Source of the DNA: CAWBVG01 sp963792175
Lineage (GTDB): Bacteria; Acidobacteriota; Vicinamibacteria; Vicinamibacterales; CAVVIG01
Direction of reading: 5' to 3'
Assembly (NCBI GenBank): GCA_963792175.1
Contig: CAWBVG010000042.1
Location: 1-64,000 of the forward strand
DNA length: 64,000 nucleotides
In this document: positions 19,434 to 28,245 of the stretch, piece by piece
Position numbering within the stretch: position 1 is the first letter of the stretch
Layout: every line of letters begins with the position of its first letter
Program-made: the position numbers and the translations under genes
Notes under the pieces: model-generated
The model's input: only the letters and a program-made list of their open reading frames with translations
Databases searched by the model: none
What the model was told of the DNA's origin: nothing

Positions 19434-20393
19434 TTACGTGCGGCCGCTGCCATTCGAGAACTTCTCGTACGCCTTGACGATCTGCTGGACGAGCTTGTGG
19501 CGCACGACGTCGCGATCGTCGAAGTAGATGAACGAGATCCCCTCGATCGACCCGACGACCTTCATTGCCTCGACCAGGCCGGAGGTGCGGCCCGTGGGCA
19601 GATCGATCTGGGTGATGTCGCCGGTGACCACGGCTTTGGCGCCGAAGCCGAGGCGCGTGAGGAACATCTTCATCTGCTCCGAAGTCGTGTTCTGCGCCTC
19701 GTCGAGGATGACGAACGAGTCGTTGAGCGTGCGGCCGCGCATGAACGCGATCGGCGCGATCTCGATGGTGCCGCGCTCGATGTAGCGCGCCACGCGTTCC
19801 GTGTCCAGCATGTCGTAGAGCGCGTCGTAGAGCGGGCGCAAATAGGGGTTCACCTTTTCCTGCAGGTCGCCCGGCAGGAATCCGAGCTTCTCGCCCGCCT
19901 CGACCGCCGGGCGCGCCAGGATGATGCGCGACACCTTCTTCGCCACCAGGAACGAGACCGCCTGCGCCATCGCGAGGTAGGTCTTGCCGGTGCCGGCGGG
20001 TCCGATGCCGAACACGATGTCGTGCTGATCGATGGCGTCCAGATAGCGGCGCTGATTGACGGTTTTCGGCGCGATCCGGCGCTTGCCGGCCGCCGTGAGG
20101 CTGCCTTTCAGGAAGTGATCGCGCAGGTCCACCGTGGTGTCCTGCGCGACGAGATCCGACGCCGTCTTCACGTCGGCGTTCGAGAGCTTGTAGCCGTCGC
20201 GCATCAGGGAGGTCAGCTGGCCGACGACGCGATCGACCTTGTCCAGGCTGGGTGTATCGCCCTCGACCAGCAGCTCGTGCCCCTGGGTCTTGATGCGAAC
20301 GTTGAAGCGCGACTCGAGGTGTTTGAGGTTCTCGTCGTACGACCCGAACAGCGTCTCGATTCCCTCTTCCGGGACGGTAATGCGCTTCATCAA
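19434..20393 (-). CDS. PhoH-like ATPase (PhoH family protein)
   Basis: A 319-aa P-loop ATPase with a helicase-like core, always found beside ybeY and thought to work in RNA metabolism. The N-terminal part (about 1-120) contains the KH-like VRIKTQGHELLVEGDTPSLD. The Walker A is GPAGTGKT and the Walker B is FVILDEAQN; VVTGDITQIDLP is motif III. RKTVNQRR-like APKTVNQRRYLDAI precedes the P-loop. Frame intact. The start sits 1 nt from the aspS stop, so aspS and this gene are co-transcribed. Between its stop and ybeY is an 80-nt stretch with no gene. Confidence 0.93.
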   Translation of the reverse strand: MMKRITVPEEGIETLFGSYDENLKHLESRFNVRIKTQGHELLVEGDTPSLDKVDRVVGQLTSLMRDGYKLSNADVKTASDLVAQDTTVDLRDHFLKGSLTAAGKRRIAPKTVNQRRYLDAIDQHDIVFGIGPAGTGKTYLAMAQAVSFLVAKKVSRIILARPAVEAGEKLGFLPGDLQEKVNPYLRPLYDALYDMLDTERVARYIERGTIEIAPIAFMRGRTLNDSFVILDEAQNTTSEQMKMFLTRLGFGAKAVVTGDITQIDLPTGRTSGLVEAMKVVGSIEGISFIYFDDRDVVRHKLVQQIVKAYEKFSNGSGRT

Positions 20394-20394
20394 T

Positions 20395-22158
20395 TCAATT
20401 TTGAATCTTCAAATGGAGCTCGCGCAACTGCTTCGCATCCACGACGGACGGCGCGCCCGCCATGAGATCGACGGCGTTGGCGGTCTTCGGAAACGCGATG
20501 ACTTCGCGGATCGAGTGCTCGCCGGCCAGGATGGCGACGATCCGGTCGAGGCCGAGTGCGATGCCGCCGTGCGGCGGCGTGCCGTACTCGAGCGCCTCCA
20601 GAAAGAAGCCGAAGCGCAGCTTCGCTTCCTCGTCGCTGATGCCGAGGCGCTGGAAGATCCGCGCCTGCAGCGCCGCGTCGTGGATACGCACGCTGCCGCC
20701 GCCGATCTCGGATCCGTTGAGGACCAGGTCGTAGGCCTTGGCGCGGACGCCGCCCGGATCGGATTCGAGCTTGTCGACGTCTTCGTCGCGCGGCGCCGTG
20801 AACGGATGGTGCATCGAATACCAGCGCCCGTCCTCGGCGTTGTACTCGAGGAGCGGAAACTCGGTGACCCAGAGGAACTCGAACGCGTCCGGGTTCAGCA
20901 GATTCTCTTTCTTCGCGATCGCCAGGCGCAAAGTGCCCAGCAACTTCGACGTGGCGTCCGCCGGTCCGGCGGCCATCAGCAGCAGGTCGTCCTTCGAGAC
21001 GTTCGCGCGCTCCAGCGCCGGGCGCAGCGTCGCCTCGCCGAGCGATTTGACGGAACACAGCGGCGGCTCGCCGGGCCGGACCCAGATCAAGCCGGTGAAC
21101 CCCATCTGCTTGGCCTGATCGACCAGCGCGTCCAGTTGACTGCGCGTGTAGCGGTTGCCGCCGGGCACGTTGAATCCCCGAACCACACCGCCCTCGGCGA
21201 TGATCTGCTTGAACACGCGAAACTCGGCCTCGCGGAAGGCATCGGAGAGGTCGACGATTTCCAGGCCGCAGCGCAGGTCCGGCTTGTCGGATCCGTAGCG
21301 CGCGATCGCCTCGGCGTACGGCATGCGGCGGATCGGCAGCGTCACGTCGCGGCCGATCTCCTTGAAGATGTGCGGCATCAGCGGCTCGATGAGGCCGTAG
21401 ACGAGCTCGGGCCGCGCGAACGAGATCTCGACGTCGACCTGCGTGAACTCGAGCTGCCGGTCGGCGCGCTGATCTTCGTCGCGGAAGCAGCGCACGATCT
21501 GGAAGTACCGATCGGTGCCGGCGATCATCAGGATCTGCTTGAAGAGCTGCGGCGACTGCGGCAGCGCGTAGAACTCGCCGGCGTGGACGCGGCTCGGCAC
21601 CAGAAAGTCGCGCGCGCCTTCCGGCGTCGACTTCGCGAGAATCGGCGTCTCGATCTCCCAGAAGCCGTTGGCGTCGAAGTATTTCCGGATCGCCATCGAC
21701 ACCCGGTGACGCAGACCGATGTTGTGCTGCAACCGCGGCCGGCGGAGGTCCAGATACCGGTAGCGCAGCCGGACGTCCTCGGACACCGGACCGTCCTCGG
21801 CAATCTGGAACGGCGGCGTCTTCGCCTCGTTCAGGATCCGAATCTCGCGCGCCAGCACCTCGACCTCGCCGGTGGCCAGCTTGGGATTGATGGTGTCTTC
21901 GGACCGCCGCTGCACGACACCCGACACGCCGATCACGAATTCGGAACGCAGCTTCTTGGCGATCGGCATCAGCGTGTCGTTCTCGCGCACGACGACCTGC
22001 GAGACGCCGGCGCGGTCGCGGATGTCGATGAAGGTCACACCGCCAAGGTCGCGCACACGGTGCACCCAGCCAAGCAGCACCACGTCCGTGCCCACATGGT
22101 CCGCGCGCATCGCGCCGCAGGTGTGGGTTCGAGTCAGATTGCCTAACGGTTCAGCCAT
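20395..22158 (-). CDS. aspS: Aspartyl-tRNA synthetase
   Basis: A 587-aa class IIb synthetase charging tRNA-Asp (possibly also tRNA-Asn). The N-terminal OB anticodon-binding domain begins LTRTHTCGAMRADHVGTDVV and includes GWVHRVRDLGGVTFIDIRDR. The catalytic core has TPEGARDFLVPSR, LPQSPQLFKQILMIAGTDRY, FRDEDQRADRQLEFTQVDVE (motif 2). The C-terminal part gives YGTPPHGGIALGLDRIVAIL (motif 3). The GAD domain lies between, as in bacterial enzymes. Frame intact. hisS lies 44 nt upstream across a word repeat; the 3' end runs straight into phoH. Confidence 0.96.
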   Translation of the reverse strand: MAEPLGNLTRTHTCGAMRADHVGTDVVLLGWVHRVRDLGGVTFIDIRDRAGVSQVVVRENDTLMPIAKKLRSEFVIGVSGVVQRRSEDTINPKLATGEVEVLAREIRILNEAKTPPFQIAEDGPVSEDVRLRYRYLDLRRPRLQHNIGLRHRVSMAIRKYFDANGFWEIETPILAKSTPEGARDFLVPSRVHAGEFYALPQSPQLFKQILMIAGTDRYFQIVRCFRDEDQRADRQLEFTQVDVEISFARPELVYGLIEPLMPHIFKEIGRDVTLPIRRMPYAEAIARYGSDKPDLRCGLEIVDLSDAFREAEFRVFKQIIAEGGVVRGFNVPGGNRYTRSQLDALVDQAKQMGFTGLIWVRPGEPPLCSVKSLGEATLRPALERANVSKDDLLLMAAGPADATSKLLGTLRLAIAKKENLLNPDAFEFLWVTEFPLLEYNAEDGRWYSMHHPFTAPRDEDVDKLESDPGGVRAKAYDLVLNGSEIGGGSVRIHDAALQARIFQRLGISDEEAKLRFGFFLEALEYGTPPHGGIALGLDRIVAILAGEHSIREVIAFPKTANAVDLMAGAPSVVDAKQLRELHLKIQN

Positions 22159-22169
22159 AGATCGTCGAC

Positions 22170-22262
22170 GGTCCTCGGTGCCAGGTGCTAGGTGCTACGG
22201 TGCTAGGTGCGATGGTGCCGGGTGCCACGGTGCCAGGTGCCACGGTTCCAAGTTCCAGTGCT
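22170..22262. repeat. Word repeat, GGTGCCAGGTGCTA type, between hisS and aspS
   Basis: About nine head-to-tail copies of GGTGC(C/T)A-like words (22,178-22,252), followed by a second word, AGTTCTCAGTTCTC, to about 22,300. The hisS frame reads through the first part and stops inside it at 22,203. Same word as at 7,729. Confidence 0.8.
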
Positions 22263-23591
22263 AGTTCTCAGTTCTCGGCGTTCTAAGTTCTCAGTTCGGC
22301 CGCGCGCGAGGGCGGCAATCGAGGACGCCGCGCCGGCCCGGGCGAGCGCCGATTGTTCCCGCGTGGTCAAATCCCTGACGCTGACTTCGCCTTTCGCGCG
22401 CTCGTTCTCGCCGAGGATGGCCATCAGCTTCGCGCCGCGCGCGGACGCGTACTTGAGCGGCTTCTCGAACTTCCGGGCGACCTCCGGAAACACGTCGGCG
22501 CGCAGCGCCGACGCCCGCAGCTCGGTCGCGAGCTTCAAGGCGTCGCCGCGCGAGCCCTCGTCCAGGAACGTGACCACCACGTCGACCGCGCCATGCGCCA
22601 CGCCATCGGGGAACATGTTGCGTTCGGTCATCACGACGATGATCCGCTCGAGGCCCAGCGAGAAGCCGCACGCTGGAATATCCCGCCCGAGGAACATCCC
22701 GATGAGGTTGTCGTACCGCCCGCCGCCACCGAGGCTGCCGATCCCTTCGACGGCCACCTCCATGATCGCGCCCGTGTAGTATGACAGGCCGCGAGCGAGA
22801 CTGGGATCGATGCGGATCCGTCCCGCCGCCGGCGTGACCTCGGCGAGGCGCGCGATGGCGGACAGGTTGTCGACCGCCGGGTGGCCCGGCAGGAGCGCAC
22901 CTGGATCGGCCGCGGTGAAGTACGAGAGCGCCTGCGCACCCGCCGCCTCGGCAATGCCGCGCGCCGCGAACTCCTTTGCCACGCCGTCGCGGCCGATCTT
23001 GTCCATCTTGTCGAGCGCGACCAGCGCGTCGCCGTGCTGCGGCGCCGCGACGCCGGCGGCGTCCAGCAGCGCCGTGAGCACCTGGCGATGGTTCAACCGG
23101 ATGACGAAGTCGCGGAACCCGAGCCGCTCGAGGATCTCGGCGACCGCGCCCAGGACCTCCGCGTCCACGACCGGCGACGTCGAGCCGATGGCGTCGATGT
23201 CGCACTGATAGAACTCGCGGAACCGACCGCGCGCCGGCCGATCGGCCCTCCACACCGGCTGAATCTGGTAGCGCTTGAAGAGCGCCGGCAGCTTGCCCTG
23301 ATACTCGGCGACCACACGAGCGAGCGGAACGGTCAGGTCGTAGCGAAGCGCGAGGTCGGCCTCGCCTGACTTCTCGTGCTCGCCTCGCTTGAGGATCTTG
23401 AAGATCAGCTGATTGCCTTCCTCACCGTACTTGCCCAGCAGCGTCTCGATGTTTTCGAAGGCTGGCGTCTCCAGCGGCTCGAAGCCGTAGCGTTCATACA
23501 CCTCGCGCACGACGCCGACCACGTGCTCGCGGCGGCGGACGTCGTCCGGCAGAAAGTCGCGCGTCCCGCGCGCTGGTTGTGTCGCTGCCAT
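22203..23591 (-). CDS. hisS: Histidyl-tRNA synthetase with a repeat-encoded tail
   Basis: Charges tRNA-His. Class IIa core: GTRDFLPDDVRRREHVVGVV at the start, ALRYDLTVPLARVVAEYQGK, YQIQPVWRADRPARGRFREF (motif 2), then the His-specific GLSYYTG, GGGRYDNLIGMF and FSLGLERIIVVM (motif 3). The C-terminal anticodon domain includes AILGENERAKGEVSVRDLTT. After ARGRTENLERRELR the frame enters the word repeat and encodes TSTGTWNRGTWHRGTRHHRT as its last residues, a tail not found in other HisRS proteins. ATG at 23,591 (MAATQPARG) chosen by homology. The carbonic-anhydrase-like gene ends 14 nt upstream. Confidence 0.94.
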   Translation of the reverse strand: MAATQPARGTRDFLPDDVRRREHVVGVVREVYERYGFEPLETPAFENIETLLGKYGEEGNQLIFKILKRGEHEKSGEADLALRYDLTVPLARVVAEYQGKLPALFKRYQIQPVWRADRPARGRFREFYQCDIDAIGSTSPVVDAEVLGAVAEILERLGFRDFVIRLNHRQVLTALLDAAGVAAPQHGDALVALDKMDKIGRDGVAKEFAARGIAEAAGAQALSYFTAADPGALLPGHPAVDNLSAIARLAEVTPAAGRIRIDPSLARGLSYYTGAIMEVAVEGIGSLGGGGRYDNLIGMFLGRDIPACGFSLGLERIIVVMTERNMFPDGVAHGAVDVVVTFLDEGSRGDALKLATELRASALRADVFPEVARKFEKPLKYASARGAKLMAILGENERAKGEVSVRDLTTREQSALARAGAASSIAALARGRTENLERRELRTSTGTWNRGTWHRGTRHHRT

Positions 23592-23605
23592 GATGGATCG
23601 CAGGC

Positions 23606-24127
23606 CTACTGGCCGGCGCCAGGTTTCATGTAGTCCAAGCGGTATTGCACGTACCGGTCCGCGTACTGCTGGATCTCCGCGACCTCTGCATGCGTGAGGA
23701 GCCGTTTGACCTTGCCCGGGCTGCCCATGACCAGGGACTTCGACGGCACCTTCATCCCCTCCGTCACGAGCGCGCCGGCCGCGACGATCGATCCACTCCC
23801 GACGTGTGCACCGTTCAGCAGGATCGCCCCCATCCCGATGAGGCACAGATGTTCGATCGTGCAGCCATGGATAATCGCGCCATGCCCGATCGTCACGTGA
23901 TCGCCGATCGACGTGGGGTGCGTGCCGGTCATCGCGTGCACGACGGTGCCGTCCTGCACGTTGGACCGCCGGCCGATCCGGATCCAGTGCACGTCGCCGC
24001 GGATGACCGCGTTCATCCACACGCCGCTCTCCTCGCCGATCTCGACGTCGCCGATCACCTGCGCGCTGTCGTCAATGAAGGCTGAAGGGTGGACGCGGGG
24101 TGAGAGTCCCCGGTACGGGCGAAGCAC
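23606..24127 (-). CDS. Gamma-carbonic-anhydrase-like hexapeptide protein
   Basis: A 173-aa left-handed beta-helix protein of the gamma-CA/YrdA family. Hexapeptide turns are clear: VIGDVEIGEESGVWMNAVIR, GDVHWIRIGRRSNVQDGTVV, HVTIGHGAIIHGCTIEHLCL, and HVGSGSIVAAGALVTEGMKV. Three His positions that bind zinc in the family are present (VVHAM, TIGHG, IIHGC). It ends with a helical cap. Such proteins may hydrate CO2, but many are inactive, and the exact role is unproven. GTG start at 24,127 lies 6 nt after a TATAAT box, so its message is probably leaderless. hisS follows 14 nt downstream. Confidence 0.88.
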   Translation of the reverse strand: MLRPYRGLSPRVHPSAFIDDSAQVIGDVEIGEESGVWMNAVIRGDVHWIRIGRRSNVQDGTVVHAMTGTHPTSIGDHVTIGHGAIIHGCTIEHLCLIGMGAILLNGAHVGSGSIVAAGALVTEGMKVPSKSLVMGSPGKVKRLLTHAEVAEIQQYADRYVQYRLDYMKPGAGQ

Positions 24128-24133
24128 TGGGCG

Positions 24134-24139
24134 ATTATA
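24134..24139 (-). promoter_or_regulatory. -10 box (TATAAT) giving a leaderless message
   Basis: TATAATCGCCCA runs directly into the GTG of the carbonic-anhydrase-like gene. The expected transcription start coincides with the start codon. No good -35 is seen upstream because a word repeat occupies that place. The ndk promoter has the same layout. Confidence 0.45.
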
Positions 24140-24140
24140 A

Positions 24141-24213
24141 CGGGCGAGATGGGCAGGACGGGCGGGATGGGCAGGACGGGCGGGATTCCGGCCCGTCCAG
24201 CCCCTCCTGCCTA
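24141..24213. repeat. Facing word repeat, GGGCAGGACGGGC type, after the octaheme cytochrome stop
   Basis: Four GGGC(A/G)GGA-type words are followed by the facing arm CCGGCCCGTCCAGCCCCTCC. On the coding strand it starts at the TAG stop of the cytochrome gene. The same word is found inside ybeY. Confidence 0.75.
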
Positions 24214-27069
24214 ATTGTTGTTCGCTGACTTCGCGGCGCCAGGCTTCGGGCTCGGGCCGCCGCGGAACGTCATCAGGTAGTCGCGGATCGCCGTGATCTG
24301 CGCCTCGGCGTCGCCTCCCATCTGCGGGTAGAACGACTTCGGGTAATCCGGCCAGAACGCCGGCATGCGCGTGCCTGGCACGATGTCCGACGGCTTCTTC
24401 AGCCACTCCTTGATCCACGCGGGCTGCAACCGTTCGGACGCCATGCGGAGGTCCGGTGCGAGATTCGATGTGGGCTGATCCTTGGGGATCGTGCCGAGCA
24501 CGTGACACTGCTGACACTTCAGCAGCTCGAAGAGCGGCTTGCCCTGGCCCTCGGTGTTCGCCGTGCGCACGAGTTCGTGCGTCTGGAACGGTTCCATCGA
24601 GTTCGAGATCGAACCGAAGTAGTTGATGACGCTGTTCAGATTCTGATCGTCCAGTCCGAACGTCGGCATCCGCACGTTGAGCCACGGGCGAATCGTGATC
24701 GGTCCACGCAGGAACGCATACAGCCAATCGTGCTGCACGCGCGCGCCTTCCGGCGTCAGCAGCGGCGGACCCAGCGACGGATCGGCGACCAGCTTGATGA
24801 AGTCGCCACCGTCGCCCTCGACGATGTGACAGCCCACACAGTTGCGGCGATGAACCAGCGTCCGGCCGTTGGTGATGAAGTCGTTCCGCGCCGAGCGTGC
24901 CGGCATCGCCGCCGGCGGTTGAATCTCGCGCTGGAAGCTCATGATCGCCGTGGTCAGCCGATCGATCTCGGTGTCGCTGAGATCGAAATTCGGCATCCGC
25001 AGCTTGTCGAGCGGTTGCAGGACGCGGCCCTTGTCGAAGATGCGCGGGTCGTGCAGCTTGGTGCGGAACCACCCCAGCTTCGACGAATGCGGTACGTCGG
25101 TGATGAACGCGAAGTCGAGACGCGTGACGAGCTTGCTGCCCTCCTCGGACAGATCGGTGCCGATCGACTGCGCCTTCTCGAAGCCCTTGATGTCGTGACA
25201 GCTGAAGCAGCCGTAGCGATTGATCGCGCGGCGTCCCAGCTCGACCTGGCGCTGCGTCGCGTCCATCTTGGCCAGCTCCGCCTTCGCGTCTTCGAACGGC
25301 AGGACCGCCTTGAGGTAATCGAGCAGCACGTCGTCCGACGCCTTCTGGTCCGGGGTCGCCTTGGCGCTGTCGCCGGCCGGCCCTTTCAGCGTGACGAGAT
25401 AGGTCGCGACGTCCGCGACCTGCGCGTCGGTCAGGCGAAGGTTGGGCATGTAGGTCGCCGGACTGTAATGCTTCGGATCGCGGACCCAGTTGTAGATCCA
25501 CTCGTAGGTCGTCTTGTTGCCGATGTTCTCGAGCGGCTGGCCGAACGTCCGGCGCGGGCCGACCGCTTCGCGCGAGCCTTCACCGACGACGTGGCAGCCC
25601 TGGCATCCGATCCCCTTGACGATTTCTTCGCCGCGCTTGGCATCGCCGTGCCCGGGATTCTTCACCGCGGGATCGTACTTTTCCCCGTTCGCAAACAGGT
25701 AGGCGGCGATGCCGTTGATCTCGGCCTCGTTGCGGACGGCATCCTCGGGTCCGCTATTGTTCGAGTTGTAGAAGAACCGCGGCATCCACGTCGTCGGCTT
25801 GACGGCCTTCGGGTTGCGGATCCAGTTCTTCACCCAGTCCTGCGTCAGCTTCGAATCGATCTTCGTCAGGATCGGGCCGGGCTTGCGCATGTTGGTGTCG
25901 AAGCCCTTCGTCTTGTGGCAGGCATAGCAGCCGGCGCGCTCGTAGGTGGCGTAGGCGACGGCGAGGTTCTCGGCTTTTGGAATGTAGACCTGCTGCTTGT
26001 GGCACTTCGCGCACGACGCTTCGGTCATCTTGACCGGCAGCATCGGGTAGTCCCACAGATGCGGCTCTTCCCAGTGATACTTTTTCTCCCACTCTTCCTT
26101 CTGCTTCTCGTTGCTCGGCATGTGGGCGGCGTCGCGGAAACTGACCGACTGCCCCATCCCTTCGTGGCAGACGGTGCAGCCGACCTTATCGATCGGATGC
26201 AACGAGCTCCCCCCGAGGTAGGTGGCGAGATCCGGATGCGTCGTGAACGGCTGCGGGTACTTCTCGTAGCCCTTCTTGTCGATCGCCAGATGGCAGGTCT
26301 GGCAGCGGTCCATCTTCGCCACGCGGATGAAGTTCACGTCGTCGACGACGTTCGGCAGGATGATCTGCTGGACCTTGATCGTCGGCGCCATGAAGTCGAG
26401 CAGCGGCGCGTTGCGGAAGTAGTCCTTCACGACGCTCGGTGCGAGCACCGTCGCGCGCTTGCCGAGCCGCTCCTGCTCGGCGTTCATCTCCTCGATCTGC
26501 TTCTGCGCCGCGACGGCCGCGCCGGTGTACTGGCCGAGCTGCTTCTGCACTTCGGCCTTGTCGGCGATGGCTTTTTCCATCGCGAGGTTCAGCTCGCTCA
26601 GCTTTTTGGCCTCGTCCTCGGACAGCTGCTGCTTCTTCTTCGTGCTCGACGAGTTCGGATCGGCGACGCGCGATGTTTCGTAGTCGTAGCGATCCTGGTC
26701 GTAGGTCGCCTTCATGTAGTTGTAGTCGAGCGTCGCGCGGAACACCACGTTGTCGGCGTTCTTCAGCTTCGCCTCCAGCTCGTCGACCTTCTGCTGGTTC
26801 GCGGTGACCTGCTGCGCCGACGCCTTTTTCTGGGCCTCGAGCTGCGCGATCTTGTTCTTGTCGACCGCGCGCACCGCCTGCGCGCGCTGCGCCTGCGTCA
26901 CCTGGTATTCGAGGTTCGCGAACTGACGCTGGGTTTTCTTCCAGTCGCGATTGAAGTCATCCCAGACCATCCAGATGACCGACAGGAAGAGGAAGATGCT
27001 GGACGCCGCGAAGACGACGTTCAGGAAATCGACGTTGTAGGCGTGTCCGACGCCCTTCTTTTCAGCCAT
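24211..27069 (-). CDS. Membrane-anchored octaheme cytochrome c of a bc-type complex
   Basis: A 952-aa electron carrier. An uncleaved N-terminal membrane helix (about 15-36, NVVFAASSIFLFLSVIWMVW) is followed by a long coiled coil (about 40-205) and then eight CXXCH heme sites at about 256, 298, 353, 381, 489, 621, 744 and 852. The C-terminal two thirds is built of repeated single-heme cytochrome c modules, each with a following W-x-x-x-W-(L/I)-R-x-P and an xMPx segment supplying a possible Met ligand (MPRFF, MPNLR, MPNFD, MPTFG, MPAFW). It should sit on the outer face of the inner membrane. The start is 3 nt after the cytochrome b subunit gene, and the whole cluster is one operon with Rieske and cytochrome b6. 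It probably takes electrons from the Rieske centre and passes them to oxidases or soluble cytochromes. The size and heme number are well beyond cytochrome c1 or f. Confidence 0.88.
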   Translation of the reverse strand: MAEKKGVGHAYNVDFLNVVFAASSIFLFLSVIWMVWDDFNRDWKKTQRQFANLEYQVTQAQRAQAVRAVDKNKIAQLEAQKKASAQQVTANQQKVDELEAKLKNADNVVFRATLDYNYMKATYDQDRYDYETSRVADPNSSSTKKKQQLSEDEAKKLSELNLAMEKAIADKAEVQKQLGQYTGAAVAAQKQIEEMNAEQERLGKRATVLAPSVVKDYFRNAPLLDFMAPTIKVQQIILPNVVDDVNFIRVAKMDRCQTCHLAIDKKGYEKYPQPFTTHPDLATYLGGSSLHPIDKVGCTVCHEGMGQSVSFRDAAHMPSNEKQKEEWEKKYHWEEPHLWDYPMLPVKMTEASCAKCHKQQVYIPKAENLAVAYATYERAGCYACHKTKGFDTNMRKPGPILTKIDSKLTQDWVKNWIRNPKAVKPTTWMPRFFYNSNNSGPEDAVRNEAEINGIAAYLFANGEKYDPAVKNPGHGDAKRGEEIVKGIGCQGCHVVGEGSREAVGPRRTFGQPLENIGNKTTYEWIYNWVRDPKHYSPATYMPNLRLTDAQVADVATYLVTLKGPAGDSAKATPDQKASDDVLLDYLKAVLPFEDAKAELAKMDATQRQVELGRRAINRYGCFSCHDIKGFEKAQSIGTDLSEEGSKLVTRLDFAFITDVPHSSKLGWFRTKLHDPRIFDKGRVLQPLDKLRMPNFDLSDTEIDRLTTAIMSFQREIQPPAAMPARSARNDFITNGRTLVHRRNCVGCHIVEGDGGDFIKLVADPSLGPPLLTPEGARVQHDWLYAFLRGPITIRPWLNVRMPTFGLDDQNLNSVINYFGSISNSMEPFQTHELVRTANTEGQGKPLFELLKCQQCHVLGTIPKDQPTSNLAPDLRMASERLQPAWIKEWLKKPSDIVPGTRMPAFWPDYPKSFYPQMGGDAEAQITAIRDYLMTFRGGPSPKPGAAKSANNN

Positions 27070-27071
27070 GG

Positions 27072-28148
27072 TCAGATGTTGAAGAAAATCTCAGGGATCG
27101 CCACGACGTACTTCAGGTTGAAGATCCACCGGGCGAGCATTTTCATGGGCAGCGACATCATGCTCAGGAACAGGAACACCGTCACGTAGTAGCGCGCCGC
27201 GCCCAGCTTCTCGTAGTAGGTCTTGAAGAATCCCTTGGCGAGGATCACCGGCAGCGCGAAGACATAGAACAGCACCAGCAGAATGCCCGGCAGTTCACGG
27301 ACGATCCATGCCGAGGGATACCCGGTCCGCAGCATGCGAATCCAGACGTACTCGGACAGGTTCACGTTCGTGAGCGCCGCGAGCTTGTGAATGTCCCAGA
27401 ATTCGAAGGGGCCGAAGAAATTCCAGTTCGGGCCGCGGAGGAACGTGCCGAGCACGATCAGCGACGACCAGAGCACCGCGAAGCCGAAGAGGAAGAGCGT
27501 GATCTCCGCCTTTCGCTCCGTGAAGGTGTAGTAACCGTTGCCCTTCGGGTTCTTGTCGATGTAGGGGATGGCAATCAGCCCCGCGATGATCAGGCCGGGC
27601 AGGACCACGCCCGCCAGCCACGGATCGAAGTACACGAGCATTTCCTGCAGGCCGAGGAAATACCAGGGGGCCTTCGACGGGTTCGGCGTGTTGGCCGGGT
27701 TCGCCGGCTGCTCGAGCGGCGCCTTGAGGAAGATCGACCAGACGATCAGGACGACCGAGCAGAGAATCAGCGAGATCAGCTCGGTGTAGACGAGGTCGGG
27801 CCACACCCAGACGCGATCGGACTCCGCTTTCTCGATCGGCCCCTGCCCGGCCGCGATGCGGTTGTCGTTCAGAACCCCTTCGCGAACCGAATACCACACG
27901 AAGAACACGAGCAGGAAGATCAGGCCGACGATCGGCACATTGTCCGGCTTGGTGACGATGAGGCGGAAATTCGGATCGAGCGTGCCGAAGCCGAAGAAGA
28001 CCGCCAGCCCCCCCAGCAGCCCGTAGCCGACCGCATTGGAGGCGACGGCCTGCCGTTTCCAGACGACCACCACGAGCGCCAGGACCGCCAGCAGGAAAAA
28101 CAGCCGCGGGTCCGCGACGGCGTTGAAGATCCCTTTGATAAAGCCCAT
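27072..28148 (-). CDS. Cytochrome b C-terminal (subunit IV-like) membrane protein of the bc complex
   Basis: A 358-aa protein with about eight membrane segments. The core resembles b6f subunit IV or the C-terminal half of cytochrome b, extended at both ends. Residues 159-171 read KAPWYFLGLQEML, the place of the quinol-oxidation (Qo) motif PEWY, with Pro where Glu is usual. It is followed by VYFDPWLAGVVLPGLIIAGL and IPYIDKNPKGNGYY, typical of menaquinol-type split complexes. It starts MGFIKGIFNAVADPRLFF. The gene lies between cytochrome b6 (95 nt upstream, across an AT-rich word repeat) and the octaheme cytochrome (2 nt downstream). It forms with them the quinone-binding core. Confidence 0.87.
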   Translation of the reverse strand: MGFIKGIFNAVADPRLFFLLAVLALVVVVWKRQAVASNAVGYGLLGGLAVFFGFGTLDPNFRLIVTKPDNVPIVGLIFLLVFFVWYSVREGVLNDNRIAAGQGPIEKAESDRVWVWPDLVYTELISLILCSVVLIVWSIFLKAPLEQPANPANTPNPSKAPWYFLGLQEMLVYFDPWLAGVVLPGLIIAGLIAIPYIDKNPKGNGYYTFTERKAEITLFLFGFAVLWSSLIVLGTFLRGPNWNFFGPFEFWDIHKLAALTNVNLSEYVWIRMLRTGYPSAWIVRELPGILLVLFYVFALPVILAKGFFKTYYEKLGAARYYVTVFLFLSMMSLPMKMLARWIFNLKYVVAIPEIFFNI

Positions 28149-28162
28149 ATCCCTCCGCAGAG

Positions 28163-28245
28163 AAACTTAAAACTTAAAAGAGAAAAGTTAAAACCAAAAG
28201 ACACGCATTTCAGGTTTTGACTTTTAACTTTTAGCTTTTAACTTT
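28163..28245. repeat. Facing AT-rich word repeat, AAACTTAAAAG type, after the cytochrome b6 stop
   Basis: Left arm AAACTTAAAACTTAAAAGAG and right arm ending CTTTTAGCTTTTAACTTT can pair over about 33 nt with a short loop around ACACGCATTTC. The TAA stop of cytochrome b6 is part of the right arm. The strong AT content stands out against the GC-rich genes on both sides. Confidence 0.8.

Noticed and set aside
24502..27189. An 895-codon plus-strand frame opposite the octaheme cytochrome
   Set aside because: Antisense shadow; the minus-strand frame has eight CXXCH motifs and a membrane helix.
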